Part shown: in pieces, positions 39,701-51,364 of the stretch
Position numbering within the stretch: the stretch's first letter is position 1
How the letters are laid out: each line of letters opens with the position of its first letter
Source of the DNA: Diprion similis
Lineage: Eukaryota; Arthropoda; Insecta; Hymenoptera; Diprionidae
Assembly: GCF_021155765.1 (NCBI RefSeq)
Contig: NC_060112.1
Span: forward strand, 27,333,501 to 27,397,500
Length of the DNA stretch: 64,000 bases
Direction of reading: 5' to 3'
Position numbers and translations under genes: made by a program
The notes under the pieces: model-generated
The model's input: the letters and a program-made list of their open reading frames with translations, nothing else
Database searches by the model: none
Told to the model about the DNA's origin: nothing

Positions 39701-41137
39701 ATGATTATGTACGACAGCCTCAAGATCCCAGTGCTTTTTTGAAAGCGATGTTAAAAATCTCAGATGATAATTCGCAAAACAATACTGCATCATCCAACAA
39801 ACCTCCTGCATTCCCACAATTATCTAAATCTACAGACGCTCCACCTCTGGTACAGCAGTTATTCGATGTACGTTTCGGTATACACCCAACACGTTTGTCA
39901 TTTAATGAAATCTTTGCATTTATGTCTGAACTTGAAATTATTAAAATTGTGAACAAATATAAGACTCTCTTATAAACATCATCTGAAGCAATGCCTTCTC
40001 GTAATCAAGTACCAAAGAATACAAACCAAAAATGTTTAAAAACTAAAACCTGCATAGATATAAAGATTTCTTTTCAATGTCAGAATTTGAATTTTCTATC
40101 AGGTATTAGCAACAGATTGAAAATATAACTGCTTCTTATAGCATGCCAGGCAAGTGGAAAATACTAAAAAATCGAACACAGTATCCTATTGTTCGCAACT
40201 GTTGACATACTTTCAACTAAAAGGCATGGGTATGCCTCGCTACAGTTATTCACCCAATAAAGACACTAACTTCGTTTGTGCCCGTATCTTCTTACCCGAT
40301 GGAAGAACGTTTGGTGGTGAGTTCAGTCAGACCAGGGAACTGGCCGCTGAAAGTGCTGCTAAGAGAGCGTATACGGTCAGTGAAACATTAACAATGAAAG
40401 GAAAACTCAGAGCCAATCGTAATTTCTAACGAAAAATTATGATTCCATTTCAGGAATTGGAAATGAACAATATACCAGACCCAGGTGTCAATATATTACC
40501 TACACCTCCTCAGCAGTGGTACAACACTCGTCACAGGGCAATACATCCACAAAATATTCGGCCAATCATAAATGGTCCACCTCCGATGCCGCCGATGATG
40601 GTGCCGAATCCGTTTATGAGCGTATTCAATGGTAGTTCAAATGTACCGCAAAATTCAAACAATTCGAGTTTGTTGCAAACTTTTTCTCAGACAAGACCTC
40701 AGCAAAGATCTCATCCCGGTACTGGAAGTAGTTCTAAGAATTGGAGAACAGAAAACAACAAGTCTGAGCAGAGAAAAAGTGCCGCTTTTGTACCGCTACA
40801 AGCACAGAAACAACATCGCAATGCAAACCCAAAAAATTTTACTGCTACTGCAAATTTGATTGACAACTTGCACCGCAAGCAACAAGAGAGGACAGAAACT
40901 GAAACTAGTGACGGATCCACGTCAAAGGTTCGATACAGTATTTATTATTAAATATTTGTGTAATTTAGTATTTTGCCAGCAACAAAAACAATTTTCTAGG
41001 CAAATACGCAGAGCGTTCCAGGCTATCTCAATCTCCCCATGACCGTCATCATTTTTAATTCCATTCTCCTCTTGGTATATTTCAAGGTGTCACAAAAGAC
41101 ATCATCAGCTGCGTATTACATTCCAAAAAAGAAATGA
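27742..41137 (+). CDS. XRN1: 5'-3' exoribonuclease 1 (pacman), short C-terminal form
   Basis: Cytoplasmic exonuclease degrading decapped mRNA, about 1,680 aa. Exons: 27742-27816, 29179-29619, 29793-30240, 30411-30661, 31667-31800, 32293-32675, 33621-33916, 34049-34323, 34414-34690, 34792-35067, 35804-35967, 36067-36458, 36794-37197, 37928-38029, 38103-38189, 38320-38343 (24-nt micro-exon), about 39420-39517, 39718-39867, 40142-40375, 40454-40927, 41087-41137. Start is MGVPKFFRYMSERYP. Catalytic acidic residues are visible in YLDMNGIIH, AVDGVAPRAKMNQQRGRRFR, TPGEGEHKIMDYIR, GLDADLIMLG and GNDFIPNLP. An exon near the C-terminus (SYCSQLLTYFQLKGM...AAESAAKRAY) looks like a double-stranded-RNA-binding-type fold. 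The tail is Pro/Asn/Gln-rich, as expected for the decapping-binding end. Phases match except around 39517/39718, which I could not resolve. Confidence 0.95.
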
Positions 41138-41650
41138 GCATTGTAGTAGTCAGTCAATCACCAAAATCACTGATAGCAATAATGAACTTTTGTAAAAATT
41201 ACATAGCATGCTTTCAGTGTGTAAAGAAAAATTTCGATCCCAGAGCGAGGATGGGCGTGCATTTCCTCTGGAAGATACAACAAATTGATAATTACAAGGG
41301 AAAAAATTTTTTATCCCGTTAATAGATGGACAAAAAAGATAATCAGCCAAGAAAGGAAAACCTCTAGCGTGGGAATTTTACGGTTCATTTTCCAATCACA
41401 ATGAAAGACTTTTTGCTGTTAATTTTTTCAGTCCCTCCTCCGGTTTTGTTGGAATCTATTATTTCATATTGATTTGCTAGTATCTCCCAAAAAAAAAAAA
41501 ACATATTCGCTCTAAGGTCAATTCTGTTCTCTTTATTTTTTCAGAAAGAATTCACTTGGTCAATACTACGAAAATTAATAATGGCCAACAGTGATTTCAT
41601 TAATCGAGCGGTTACTAGTTCAGTTGGGTCGAGTGTAGGGTTATTACACG

Positions 41651-41671
41651 CTTTCTCTCTCTCTCTCTCTT
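41651..41671 (+). repeat. (CT)n microsatellite
   Basis: About ten CT dinucleotides in the intron upstream of the alternative XRN1 last exon. Confidence 0.85.
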
Positions 41672-42193
41672 CTTACAATATTCTCAATTCCACTTATAGA
41701 TCTATTGCGTATATCAGCGGATTTTGGTTTTCGGTATCGTATTGTAGTTAATGTTATACTCTTACTAGTGTTACTACATAATGTAATATTTTTATTCGTA
41801 TTGTTTGGGAGGTAGAAGAGAGTTGCAGGGAAAGTACAGAGGTCCCGTCCTACTTCCTCGCTCTCCATCCAATCAAATACAAATGTGATGTTTTGTTACT
41901 ATTTGTTTGTGCATAGTACAGTAACGGGTATCTGAACATGTGTGCATTCATTTGATTATGTTGTCACAATAATCCCTACCTTCTTCGAGTACCAGCTTCT
42001 TGAGTTCAATTCTTAATTTCTGAATGCTACTATTTCGTAAATCTACCAAGATTTCGTTTATTGTACAGTATGATCTGCTTGTTGTCTTGATTTCAGCTTC
42101 TCTGTGTATAGCTTGCTGTTTGTCACTATTCTCATATTGTCTTGATACTTCATTGTTCTTATTCTTTGGTTGTTTACGTCTTTATATACCATA

Positions 42194-43200
42194 CTAGGGG
42201 CTTCGCCCCTGCGCGCTTCACGCGCCAACCCCGGGTCGGCGCTTCGCGCCTCGAAGATTGTTTTATTTATGTAATCATCATTTGTCTTTGTTTAAATTCG
42301 TGTTAGTAATATATATTCTTCTACGATATGAAAATCATTATCCGTTGCTTTTATGTGCATACCACAGTGAACTCAAGTATATCCTTGATGTAAAGTATTT
42401 CCAGTTTAACCCTCCTAAGAATCTTTTTTTTTTCTCATTGTTATGATAAAGTAATCAGTCTAATTTTTTTTTTTGTGAATCGAGGAAAGCAACATATGAT
42501 ATCATTTAAAAATTCGCTGTGGATATATCAATTAATTCTAAAAAAATAATATCTAACCCTTTTTTCACCCCCTTGAGTGTCAAATTTCTAAAAACGCTAC
42601 AAGTACTTTTATTAAGGTATGGAGATAAGAACCCGTTTGAACCAAATACTAAGTCAATATCTCATCGTGTCTCGGAGATATCGATGAATCCATTACAATA
42701 GGAACGTTTAACCCCTTCCCACCCCCTTATGAGCCGAATCTAAAAAAACGCTAGAAGTACTTATGAGGTATTTATATTATGAACGGTTTGAAGCAACAAC
42801 CGAATCGATATCTGATCGGGTTGTGGAGATATCCACGAATCCTTAAGAATCACGTTTAACGGTTTTCCACCCCCCGTTGAAATCACGATCACCTGCTTTT
42901 CCATCCCTTATTGTCTGAATTTCTGAGAACGCAGAAAGCACTTTTTAGGTATTTATATTATGAACTGTTTGAATCAATAATCAAGTCGATGTCTCATCTG
43001 TGTGCGGAGATATCTTCGAATCCTTAAAAATCACGTTTAACCACTTTTCACCCCCTTAGGGTTCTAATTTCTAAAAATCGCTTCTTAGTGGGTCCTTATG
43101 TTCCGAGGTAAATATGCATCCTAAATTTCAATTTTCTATGTCAAGGGGTTTGGGCTGTGCGTTGATTGTACTTGTTCCTTTATATATAGAGACAATAGAA
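42194..43200 (+). mobile_element. About 1-kb non-autonomous mobile element
   Basis: It begins with a GC-rich hairpin, actaggggcttcgcccct, followed by gcgcgcttcacgcgc, in strong contrast to AT-rich surroundings. The body (42545-43080) has three to four diverged copies of a roughly 155-bp unit. Each unit contains cacccccttn, ctaaaaacgct, agtactt, tatctcatcgtg, ggagatat, gaatcc and cgtttaac. It ends in ggtttgggctgtgcgttgat and a TA-rich tail. I recall similar head and tail sequences from insect repeats but cannot name the family. Confidence 0.55.
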
Positions 43201-43828
43201 ATTTCTCGAACCCTAAGTTCTTTGGCATCCTATAACATATTAAAGAGGGAAATAGAATTGAAAAAGGTGAGGGTCATTGCCAGGTCCAGAAAGTATTTTG
43301 GCCAGTCAATCCTTAAATACATGATGCACATGAAGGTATCAAACAAGAGTAACTGTCCTGCAGTTCAAGGAATTGTTAAAAATGGTTTGCCCCAATTTAA
43401 CTGATTCAATGCCAATATCACCAAAGGCAAACTGTAGTGCATACTGTGGGTTGCAAGGAGGTTATTTACTTGCATTTAGAGTGAACATTGTCGTCTTCCC
43501 TCGTAGGTAGGAAGACGTTTGGGAGTGTAGTTTTGAAAAATGTTGAAACCGTTTTCGATAAATTTAAATGCTAAATCGAAATCTAACCCTTTGGTATCGA
43601 AATGTTTGCTATCGTAGTTTGACCATACAATTCCGTTGGTGGTCTAAATTTTTTACACAGGTTTACCATATGTTCGGCGAAATTGTGACGAGAAAGAAAC
43701 CTTCATCTACCGTTTAAGTGTCATCATCAGACAAGACGCAAAAAAATTTGTAGTTGCCCTTGGTGCTCCATAAACTACCGTGTCGACTGTGGATTATGAT
43801 CGTTAATTCATGGCTTCATGACTACCCA

Positions 43829-43865
43829 AAATGATCCCCCCCCCCTCCCCCTCCCCCTCCCCCCC
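43829..43865 (+). repeat. C-rich homopolymer tract
   Basis: A pyrimidine tract of C runs interrupted by single T lies about 130 bp before the alternative XRN1 last exon acceptor. Confidence 0.8.
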
Positions 43866-43992
43866 TGGAGAGCCTATAATCACATTTTGTGGACGATTCA
43901 AACATAAGCAGCTTTGATGCGCATTTCCCTTTTCTACCGTGAATGTTCTCTTGTAATTGGTGCTTTTCATGCATTGAACTTTCTCAATCCAG

Positions 43993-44154
43993 GTAACCGG
44001 ATCAAAAACAACAGACACTCCGAAGCCACAAAATATACAAAATGGGCTTCAGAATCAACCGAAACATCAACAAAAATCGGCAAAGCAGAGGAGATCGCGA
44101 ATCGCTGCCAATTTTGGCTCTGTTTCAGTTGCTAATGGAGCCGCATCAAAATAA
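43993..44154 (+). CDS. XRN1: Alternative last coding exon of XRN1
   Basis: Behind an AG acceptor, a phase-0 frame runs 53 codons to TAA: VTGSKTTDTPKPQN..., then KQRRSRIAANFGSVSVANG. Exon 40454-40927 ends in phase 0 (DGSTSK), so it could splice here instead of to the 51-nt exon at 41087-41137 (VSQKTSSAAYYIPKKK). The basic SRIAANFGS motif looks like a genuine conserved C-terminal peptide. The intervening intron holds a roughly 1-kb mobile element. Splicing choice is inferred. Confidence 0.6.
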   Translation, partial: VTGSKTTDTPKPQNIQNGLQNQPKHQQKSAKQRRSRIAANFGSVSVANGAASK

Positions 44155-45292
44155 CGGAAATAATACACAAGCGACAGATGCCGAGAAGCAGTTCAATTCT
44201 TTAGGACTCATTCATCGTGTGTATAGTTGTAAGACAAAATATATTGAATTATTTACATGAATTGTATGTCAGATTTCTTCTGTCGAACAATTAATAATAC
44301 TTTACAATATTTGGTTTTTAAGAATGTCTTAAAAGTAAGGTAAGACGCTCCCTTAAGTTATTCAGGTCACTCGTACTTCAGTATTCGGTTATCCAAAGTG
44401 TATATAAAAGTATCAGTATATGATTCATGCTAAATCCTTATTAATTAATTTTAATTAATTTTTAAATTGATTTAATCATTCACATGCAACCCCTTTTTAT
44501 AAGTATATTAACAAAATTTAAAAATCAGAGTTTATTAAGGTAACACAGCAAGATTACGGTGGCTATGTCACAAAAATCGTTTAGCAATACGCAAAAATGT
44601 TCGCAGCAGTTTGGCTCTTAAATAGGGATATGGAAGAGTTGTGGAGGTTAATTCACCTGCTATTTTTATTGGCTAAGGCACTAGCCCTATTTAAATTAGA
44701 TTCAGTCTCCAGCTTATTAGTGACAATGTGAAAATACTTAAGATCTGTTCATAGTAATTTGAATGATTCTTTTTCATACACATATTCGAAAAATCTTGGA
44801 GCAACAATTGGCAACAATAATAACGGTGCGCACATGATACAACAATTATACGCAACCATTGAAATGGGAATTGTTGAATCCAATTGTTTGTACTTACTAT
44901 GTCAGTTGAACGATTTGCAATTTTTTTCAGTTGTTAAACATTGTCAGACAGTTTGAGATATTCGCGAATCAAATGGAAAGCCGTCTGATACATAATTGTA
45001 TCTGACTGACCGATACTTATGGAGGAAACTGTTCTGCAATTTATGCATAACGAAAAAAGTTGATTGATCGCTAGCCTGATAATTAACGTTGTAGCTGTTG
45101 TCATTGAATTTGTTTGAAATATCGAACGAACATATGTCTCTCTTGTACAGAGGCAGAGAATCGACGTAGCTGAAATCCGTTCTACCCATGCAGTTCGAGT
45201 TCAAAAAGAAATCTCATCCCACTTACAGTCGTTCTGCAGATGACGATTAGTGCTGATCATACAAATTCATTACTAACAATTCATTTTCCAGC

Positions 45293-45610
45293 ATGAAAAG
45301 GGATCTCTTAACTTTTTTTCCACCCTGGCTCGCCGATCGCGGACATTACTTTATATTCACTGCAATCGCAATGGAGGACCGTGGCAGGTCAGAAATTTCT
45401 TTTGTCAAATTGGGTTTAGCAGGAATGACTTCTACAGTACCATTTACTTGGAAAATTGATGAAAATGTTCACCCCAAGTACCCATATTTTACTGTACAAC
45501 CAACGGTAATTACATGGCTTTGGTCCATGATTCTATTGCCCTTGGCCTTAGAAAAGACTGGGTCACGCTCAGCAAGCAATGGTATTTGTGTAATTGGATC
45601 AATTTTTTAA
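45293..45610 (+). other. Unassigned open frame between XRN1 and IPO13
   Basis: A 105-codon open frame behind a plausible ttttccag acceptor contains one hydrophobic stretch (VITWLWSMILLPLAL). It lies in the 2-kb gap between the convergent XRN1 and IPO13 3' ends, as does a second short open frame at 45931-46125 (QVLEFIHASELNG...). Neither shows a recognised family. They could be UTR sequence, relic mobile DNA or an orphan gene. Confidence 0.2.
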
Positions 45611-46160
45611 GTAAAAATCATGAAATCAGGGGCTAATATTGACTATTTAGTATATTTGCAAAATATATCCCTTGGGCGTACAGATATAATTATAGCTGGT
45701 CACAACATTTTTTTTTTCCAACAGGATAGCACAACCAAAACATATCTATTCACTCGCCCAAGTACTTGGCTGCATCCTATAATTGTGTAAAGATACATAT
45801 CACCAGATAACTTTTCATCGTTTATATAAGTTAATTAGGGTAATGTATGTATAACTGTCAAATTGGTCAGGCTAATTGAATACCCGATGCTGTAATCGCT
45901 GGATAAGAAGTCATTATTCTGAACATATTTATGAGTCAGGTACTAGAATTCATCCACGCCTCCGAGTTAAATGGAACAGAAATGATGCGTGGAAACAACT
46001 TGTCCAATCTCACAGGCAAACAGATCCAAATGATGTCTCAATTTGACTCAGCAGATACAACATCTTATAACAATGACAATAATCTCAATTTTACTGATCA
46101 TTCTTACACTTTAGTTGCTGTATGACAGTTTGAAATGAAATGACTTCAAGCTCGATTGAA

Positions 46161-49100
46161 TCACAATCCAGGAGTCGATTGGCGACAAACCAAACCAAAG
46201 TCTTTCAGTATGTTGCATAGGCGTTCTTTACTGCGACGAACGCGCAACACATCCCGTATGAACATATCCTTTCGTTCTTGGCTAACTGGAGGTGAGCTTG
46301 CATTCGATAAAGCCACTCGAAGCCACCGGGTAGTCCATTCGTTGTAATATGTACATAATACTAGAAGAACTTCTGCGTGAGGCTCCAGGCTACAGCGTGC
46401 GACTTCTCCACCTGCCGTATAGAATGAATGATTATTAACCCGCTGATTAAAAATCATGTATGTTGTTACATGATGATGATGATAATGATAATGATGGCAG
46501 GCGGAGGGGTATGTACATCCTCATATTAGGCTCATTTCAAACAGCATCTAGTGCCTAGTAGGTCAAAAAACCATGATAAATTGTGTAACATACAATTGAA
46601 TAATGAAATTAGATGACTTGTCCCGGAGTATTTCATTTGTTGGGTTAAGTGTTTTCATCACCTCGAGTAATTATTGTTCAGACCGGTTTGCATATCGATA
46701 ATGAGTGAACTGGTGGGAGCGATAAAAACCGCACTATTTGAATGGCTGGATAATAGTTTAAGTAATAAAAAACAGTTGATCCTCGTACCAACGCAACGTA
46801 GAATCGTACAAACTAGCTCCTGACCAAAGGTCTCGATGAACGTTTTTAAATGTGGGCATTGTCCAATCGCATGACTAAGAAAACTCCCTGCAGCCTTGGC
46901 GATTCCCACCTCAGGAAGAGACAAGCATGCAATTCCTGCAATAGTATTAATTTCAATGTATCTTTGGAACAAACTCCCCCTACTGCGCAAGTTCATGGGT
47001 ATCAAATATTTGCTCACCGCATCGTAAGGTTTCAGGAATTTGTTGCGGGATGGCGAGTAGCAATCGAGAAGTTTTTTTGCATATTTGCGCAAGCAGAACA
47101 AGATACGCCTGCAGCAAATCCGACAGATCAGACAAGTTACCTCCAGCTGCTTGGATTGCGGCAACTCCATTTAAAGTGTAACCGTTTAATTCAGCAAAAA
47201 CTGGTGCGACGATGCTGCAAGAATCTCTGGCTAATAATAAAATTAACTGACGTAATAAATTTAGAGCCGCCGGGTGAGGTGTCGTCTTGTAAGAGGTAGT
47301 GAGTAGCAATAGTATAGGGCGTGCCTCAGCTTTCGGGTGAGGGAGGGATGACAACGATCTTTGCACACAAATGTGCATAGCTTCCAGAGTCATGTAATCT
47401 TTTCCCCATTCGTTGTCTGTAACAATCTGATTGAATAACGGCACCAACCCGTCTAGCACTGCTTTACCGACATGTCCCTCCAATGTCGAGAACAAGGTTG
47501 TCGCCATTTTCAATTGATTAACAACGGAATTTCGAGCCTTGGACGGTGGCAGCTGTAATAACTCGTGCAATCGCCTCACGCAGGGACCAAGGGTAGAATC
47601 AAGATGTTGTAATTGAAGATCCGTTGAAGGTAACGAGTTCAACAATTTCCCAGCAGCAAACATTAATCGAAGACCTACGCAACCCCCCGGTGGTACGTTA
47701 GGCAATGTGCACCCAATAGTTTCGAGTACCGAAGGAGCCAACGGCGCTAGGTGCGGGCCGCATTCTCGAGCCAAGTCTTTTAACGCCATGCTAGCTGACG
47801 TAGCGGTAACGGGACCCTGAGCTAATCCCAAAGAGATTAGTCTTAAGCAGCCTTCCAGCCAAGGGTCGGCATGCTCTCCTATCCATTCTGCATAAGCACT
47901 GATCGCCATACAAGCACTAGAAAGTACTTCGCCGGGATATCTGTGATAGGGTATTTCTGACAAGACAATGTGGAGGAGAGGAGGTATATAGCGCCTCTCC
48001 TGAGACTCGATGCTGTTCGACAAAGCTTTGAAAGCATGCAGTGTGGATTCAACTTGATTCCATTCTTCGAAATTATTCTGAGGTTGACTCAGCCTCTGAC
48101 CTAGTAGCTCTAGCAGTTCCACGCCCAGTACGTTGTAGCAGCAGGTCAGTGTATCGGCGGCATCTTGTCGGTAACATCTGAGAAGCTCTCTGTCGTCTTC
48201 GTCCCCGGCTTCCGCCGCTGTCAACGGAAGCGTAGCTTTACGCAATAAAGCCTGGGCGAGACGGGCGTATACCGGTTTCAAAGCCAGCAATGCCCGAGTT
48301 TCAACCGGTGGATCCAGGATGTAGAAGTCGTCCTGCAAACTGTACCAGAACCCAAATGGTATACAGCTGCTTCTTTCATCCGTGGGATATCGACCAGGCA
48401 GCTCTGAACATTCTAGTAACAGCTCAACCAGCTCCTTTGCAGCCCATTTCTTTTTTTCGTCACCTTCTCCGCTCAACGCCAAGAGAAACGTCCTACTGTG
48501 CGCATTACCAAATGTTCCAAGTATATCATAGAAAGCTTGACCGCATTCCTGACGCATCGACCATATCAACCCCTCAGTCCATTCCCACAACAAAACAGGC
48601 CTACTGATTAAATCCGGGTTTCTCAGTGTCAAATTTAAACATTCTTGAACAACCTCCCATCCACTACTGGCTTCCAGATCAATTTCCCTAGAAAAATATG
48701 AGAATGTAAATTTTGAACGAACTGTTATCATAGTGTATATGATGTATCAAACGACGCCGTACCTCCGTGGTGCATAATGTAAGGCAGCTTGTAGAAAATG
48801 CTTGAATAAATGACTCGTTGCTTCGAGAGGAATCTCACCCAGTTTCAACCAAGACAATGCGCATTCCAGTGCAAGGAGAAATATCTTTTGGTCGTTCCTC
48901 CCAGCTACACCGTGATCCAAGTTGGAAAATACATCTAGAAGTAGCAGGGCAACTCTTTGCCAACTGGCTATGAGTCCTTGCCTAATCTTTGTCCTTGTCG
49001 TACCGTGACAATTTTCAAACTGACAGAAATGGAAAAACACAGAATGAAATTGTCGGCATACGATACAGTATTATGCAGAAAGAATCGTACCTACTTACAC

Positions 49101-50344
49101 AAGAGAATCATGAATACTTATAATCTGGCTCAGCACACGTGCTTGGAAAAGTAGAGCTGATTGGAAATCATGCCACCACGATGCAACGATGTAAGCTTGA
49201 TTTCGGTACTTGTGTAAATATGCACTCTTCTTACAATTGCCGGTTATTGAAACAGAGGAGTAACGTATTTTCTACAATTTGATATAATGAATGTAATTTT
49301 TCTGCTTCGGCTAGGGTCAATCGTCAGGCTCTATCAGTAATACAACTAGTTGTATTTTGAGAAATCTATGTGTATCACTGTACATCGTATCCTATACCTC
49401 TATGTCAAGGCAGCAAATGTAGAGAGAATATCTGAATTATATGGGAAATCATTCTGCATCCACAGTCCTCAATAGAAGAGAGGGTAAAGAGAAAAGTGTT
49501 CGGTGGAAAGTCAGTGCTTTTGAAGAGTTGTTGGTGAAAAACTGTGTTGCAATATTTTACTTTGGCATGCACGGCTGATAACTCTGGCTGCTGATTAACG
49601 TGTTCAATACTTACCTCTACAGGAAGTGCGGAAAGAACTCGTAGTAGGAGATCCAACATTAAAGGAGTATCACAAGACAAACTGCTGACTACATCTTCAA
49701 CCAAGCTTTTATCATCTTTTCTTCCTTCCTCCGATGCTTGAATATTAATGAGAACCACGGCCAGCTAAAGTCATTAAATATATTGTTGAATGATCCTTAT
49801 TCAACAAAAGTTGCTCTTTAGATTAGAACATTATCACCAGCGATGAAAGGGAGTTTTCATTTGAAGCTGCTTCTTCATAGAACTACGTGACGGGTCCTAT
49901 CTTTATCACCGGTGATACAAGTTATAGAACGATCTCTTGGGTATAACGGAAGGCTCTTACCGCTTGGCACAGTTTGGAAAGCACTAATATCGGGGCTTCT
50001 GTGTTTTTGATGCAATCAAGCAGGCGATCCTTCAATACCAGGTATTCGTTTTTTGGAACCTGATCCCATTGTTTAGTAAGTTTTGAGTAGAGGGTTGTTG
50101 CGCCAAAACATTGTACTTCCCAGCTCTGGATCATTGGATGTAGTACATTGATACATATGGTATTTGATGACACGCAAGGAAGTTCTGTTATGTATATATT
50201 CACCTTGGTTGGTTCGATCAAGTCCCAAACAAAACTCCAAGCCTCGAAAGATGCCTGTATCTGTAAGAGCCACGAATGAGTTTCACTGGTTCCAGTAGCG
50301 TAAAATCGCTTTACAGCCTCTTCCACCGTGAGCGCACGATCCAT
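46161..50344 (-). CDS. IPO13: Importin-13 (nuclear transport receptor)
   Basis: Importin-beta family karyopherin that moves cargo such as Mago-Y14 and UBC9 through nuclear pores in a Ran-dependent way; built of HEAT repeats. Minus-strand exons: 50344-50204, 50125-49961, 49764-49615, 49019-48763, 48687-47018, 46935-46789, 46411-46161. Phases agree throughout and give 926 aa (human 963). N-terminus MDRALTVEEAVKRFYATGTS, then QIQASFEAWSFVWDLIEP and VQCFGATTLYSKLTKQWDQV match the importin N-terminal region. The long exon carries WEWTEGLIWSMRQECGQAF, YIPPLLHIVLSEIPYHRYPG and FNQIVTDNEWGKDYMTLEA. The C-terminus has VSQERKDMFIRDVLRVRRSK. The frame change at 47018/46935 is a normal intron. It is convergent with XRN1. 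Confidence 0.95.
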
Positions 50345-50714
50345 TTCACAGCAATTGCAGCCCAACTTCGGATGACAGGTTCCTGATTATTTACAATGAA
50401 AATCGCACCCTACATTAGCGGTTATGATTTGGCTTATTCTAGATTGTGGGAAAGTTGAAAGAGACTTCTGTAACAATTGTACATCATCATCAGCAAAGGG
50501 TGACAGATGCTCCGGTAGTTACTAAACTGTATTTAGTACGCATTGTTTTTGACGATACGGAAATACTCTCTAAGTATGCCCGAGTCATACCAAAGGTTAA
50601 CCTAATCTAACTTAACCCATCTGCTTCGTCCTCTTTTTTTAGGCCTTTAGGCTCAGTCTACAATGTACGCATACGTTCCTATTTCGGAGAGAGGCTACGG
50701 GCGCTTTCCATCTA

Positions 50715-50731
50715 TGTGTGACGTCGGAGCG
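50715..50731. promoter_or_regulatory. CRE-like motif upstream of IPO13
   Basis: tgtgtgacgtcggagcg differs by one base from the 17-mer at 27338-27354 in the WDR74-XRN1 promoter. It lies about 375 bp upstream of the IPO13 start codon. The core here is TGACGTCG. Confidence 0.4.
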
Positions 50732-50865
50732 ACACTCCACGAAAATTCCCCAAGTTTGCCACTAGAGGTTATTGCGAAAGTTCTGCCAGATGTGACGTTC
50801 TAACGGTCAATTCCGGACTAGTTTACGAGTTAGATTCGAATCGTAGTCGCGAAATGAACTGGGAC

Positions 50866-51364
50866 GTATGTACAGTAATGTTCATCGATGCATGCACTGT
50901 GGCTAACTTTATTTTTTCAGCTTTTGTTTCTTTTCTACTCGTATTTTATGTGCCTATGGCCGGTGAAACAGTTGCACAGGAGAAATGGGAGAAACCACGA
51001 CGACAGCCTCTCAGCGCTGTCATCCATGTAACCTCTGAGATCGCGAGGGCACGAATAACCTCTTTCACAAAGTGCATAACCCGTCATTTTAAGTATAAAT
51101 ATTTAATTTTATCATATTTATACATTCGTCGAATCTTAAATTGACGGCTTATGCACTTTGTGAAAGAGGTTATTCGTGCCCTCGCGATCTCAGAGGTTAC
51201 ATGGATGACAGCGCCGAGAGGCTGTCGTCGTGGTTTTTCCCACTTCTCCTGTCGACTGTTTCACCGGGCATGGACACATAAAATACGAGTAGAAAAGAAA
51301 CAAAAGTTGAAAAAATAAAGTTAGCCACAGTGCATGCATCGATGAACATTACTGTACATACATA
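50866..51364. mobile_element. Foldback element, about 500 bp
   Basis: Arms 50866-51093 and 51135-51364 are about 229 bp each and roughly 90% or more identical as inverted copies. Outer ends are gtatgtacagtaatg and its complement; inner ends are tttcacaaagtgcata and its complement. Only a 41-nt AT-rich loop separates them. Open frames in both arms (VANFIFSAFVSFLLVFYV-like) mirror each other and are by-products. It lies about 520 bp upstream of IPO13. Confidence 0.85.

Noticed and set aside
46850..47299. 149-codon plus-strand open frame
   Set aside because: Antisense to the IPO13 coding exons, whose frame and phase are well supported.
50341..50365. Upstream IPO13 start in a longer frame
   Set aside because: The extra codons begin at TTG, not ATG; the first ATG at 50344 gives the family-like N-terminus.
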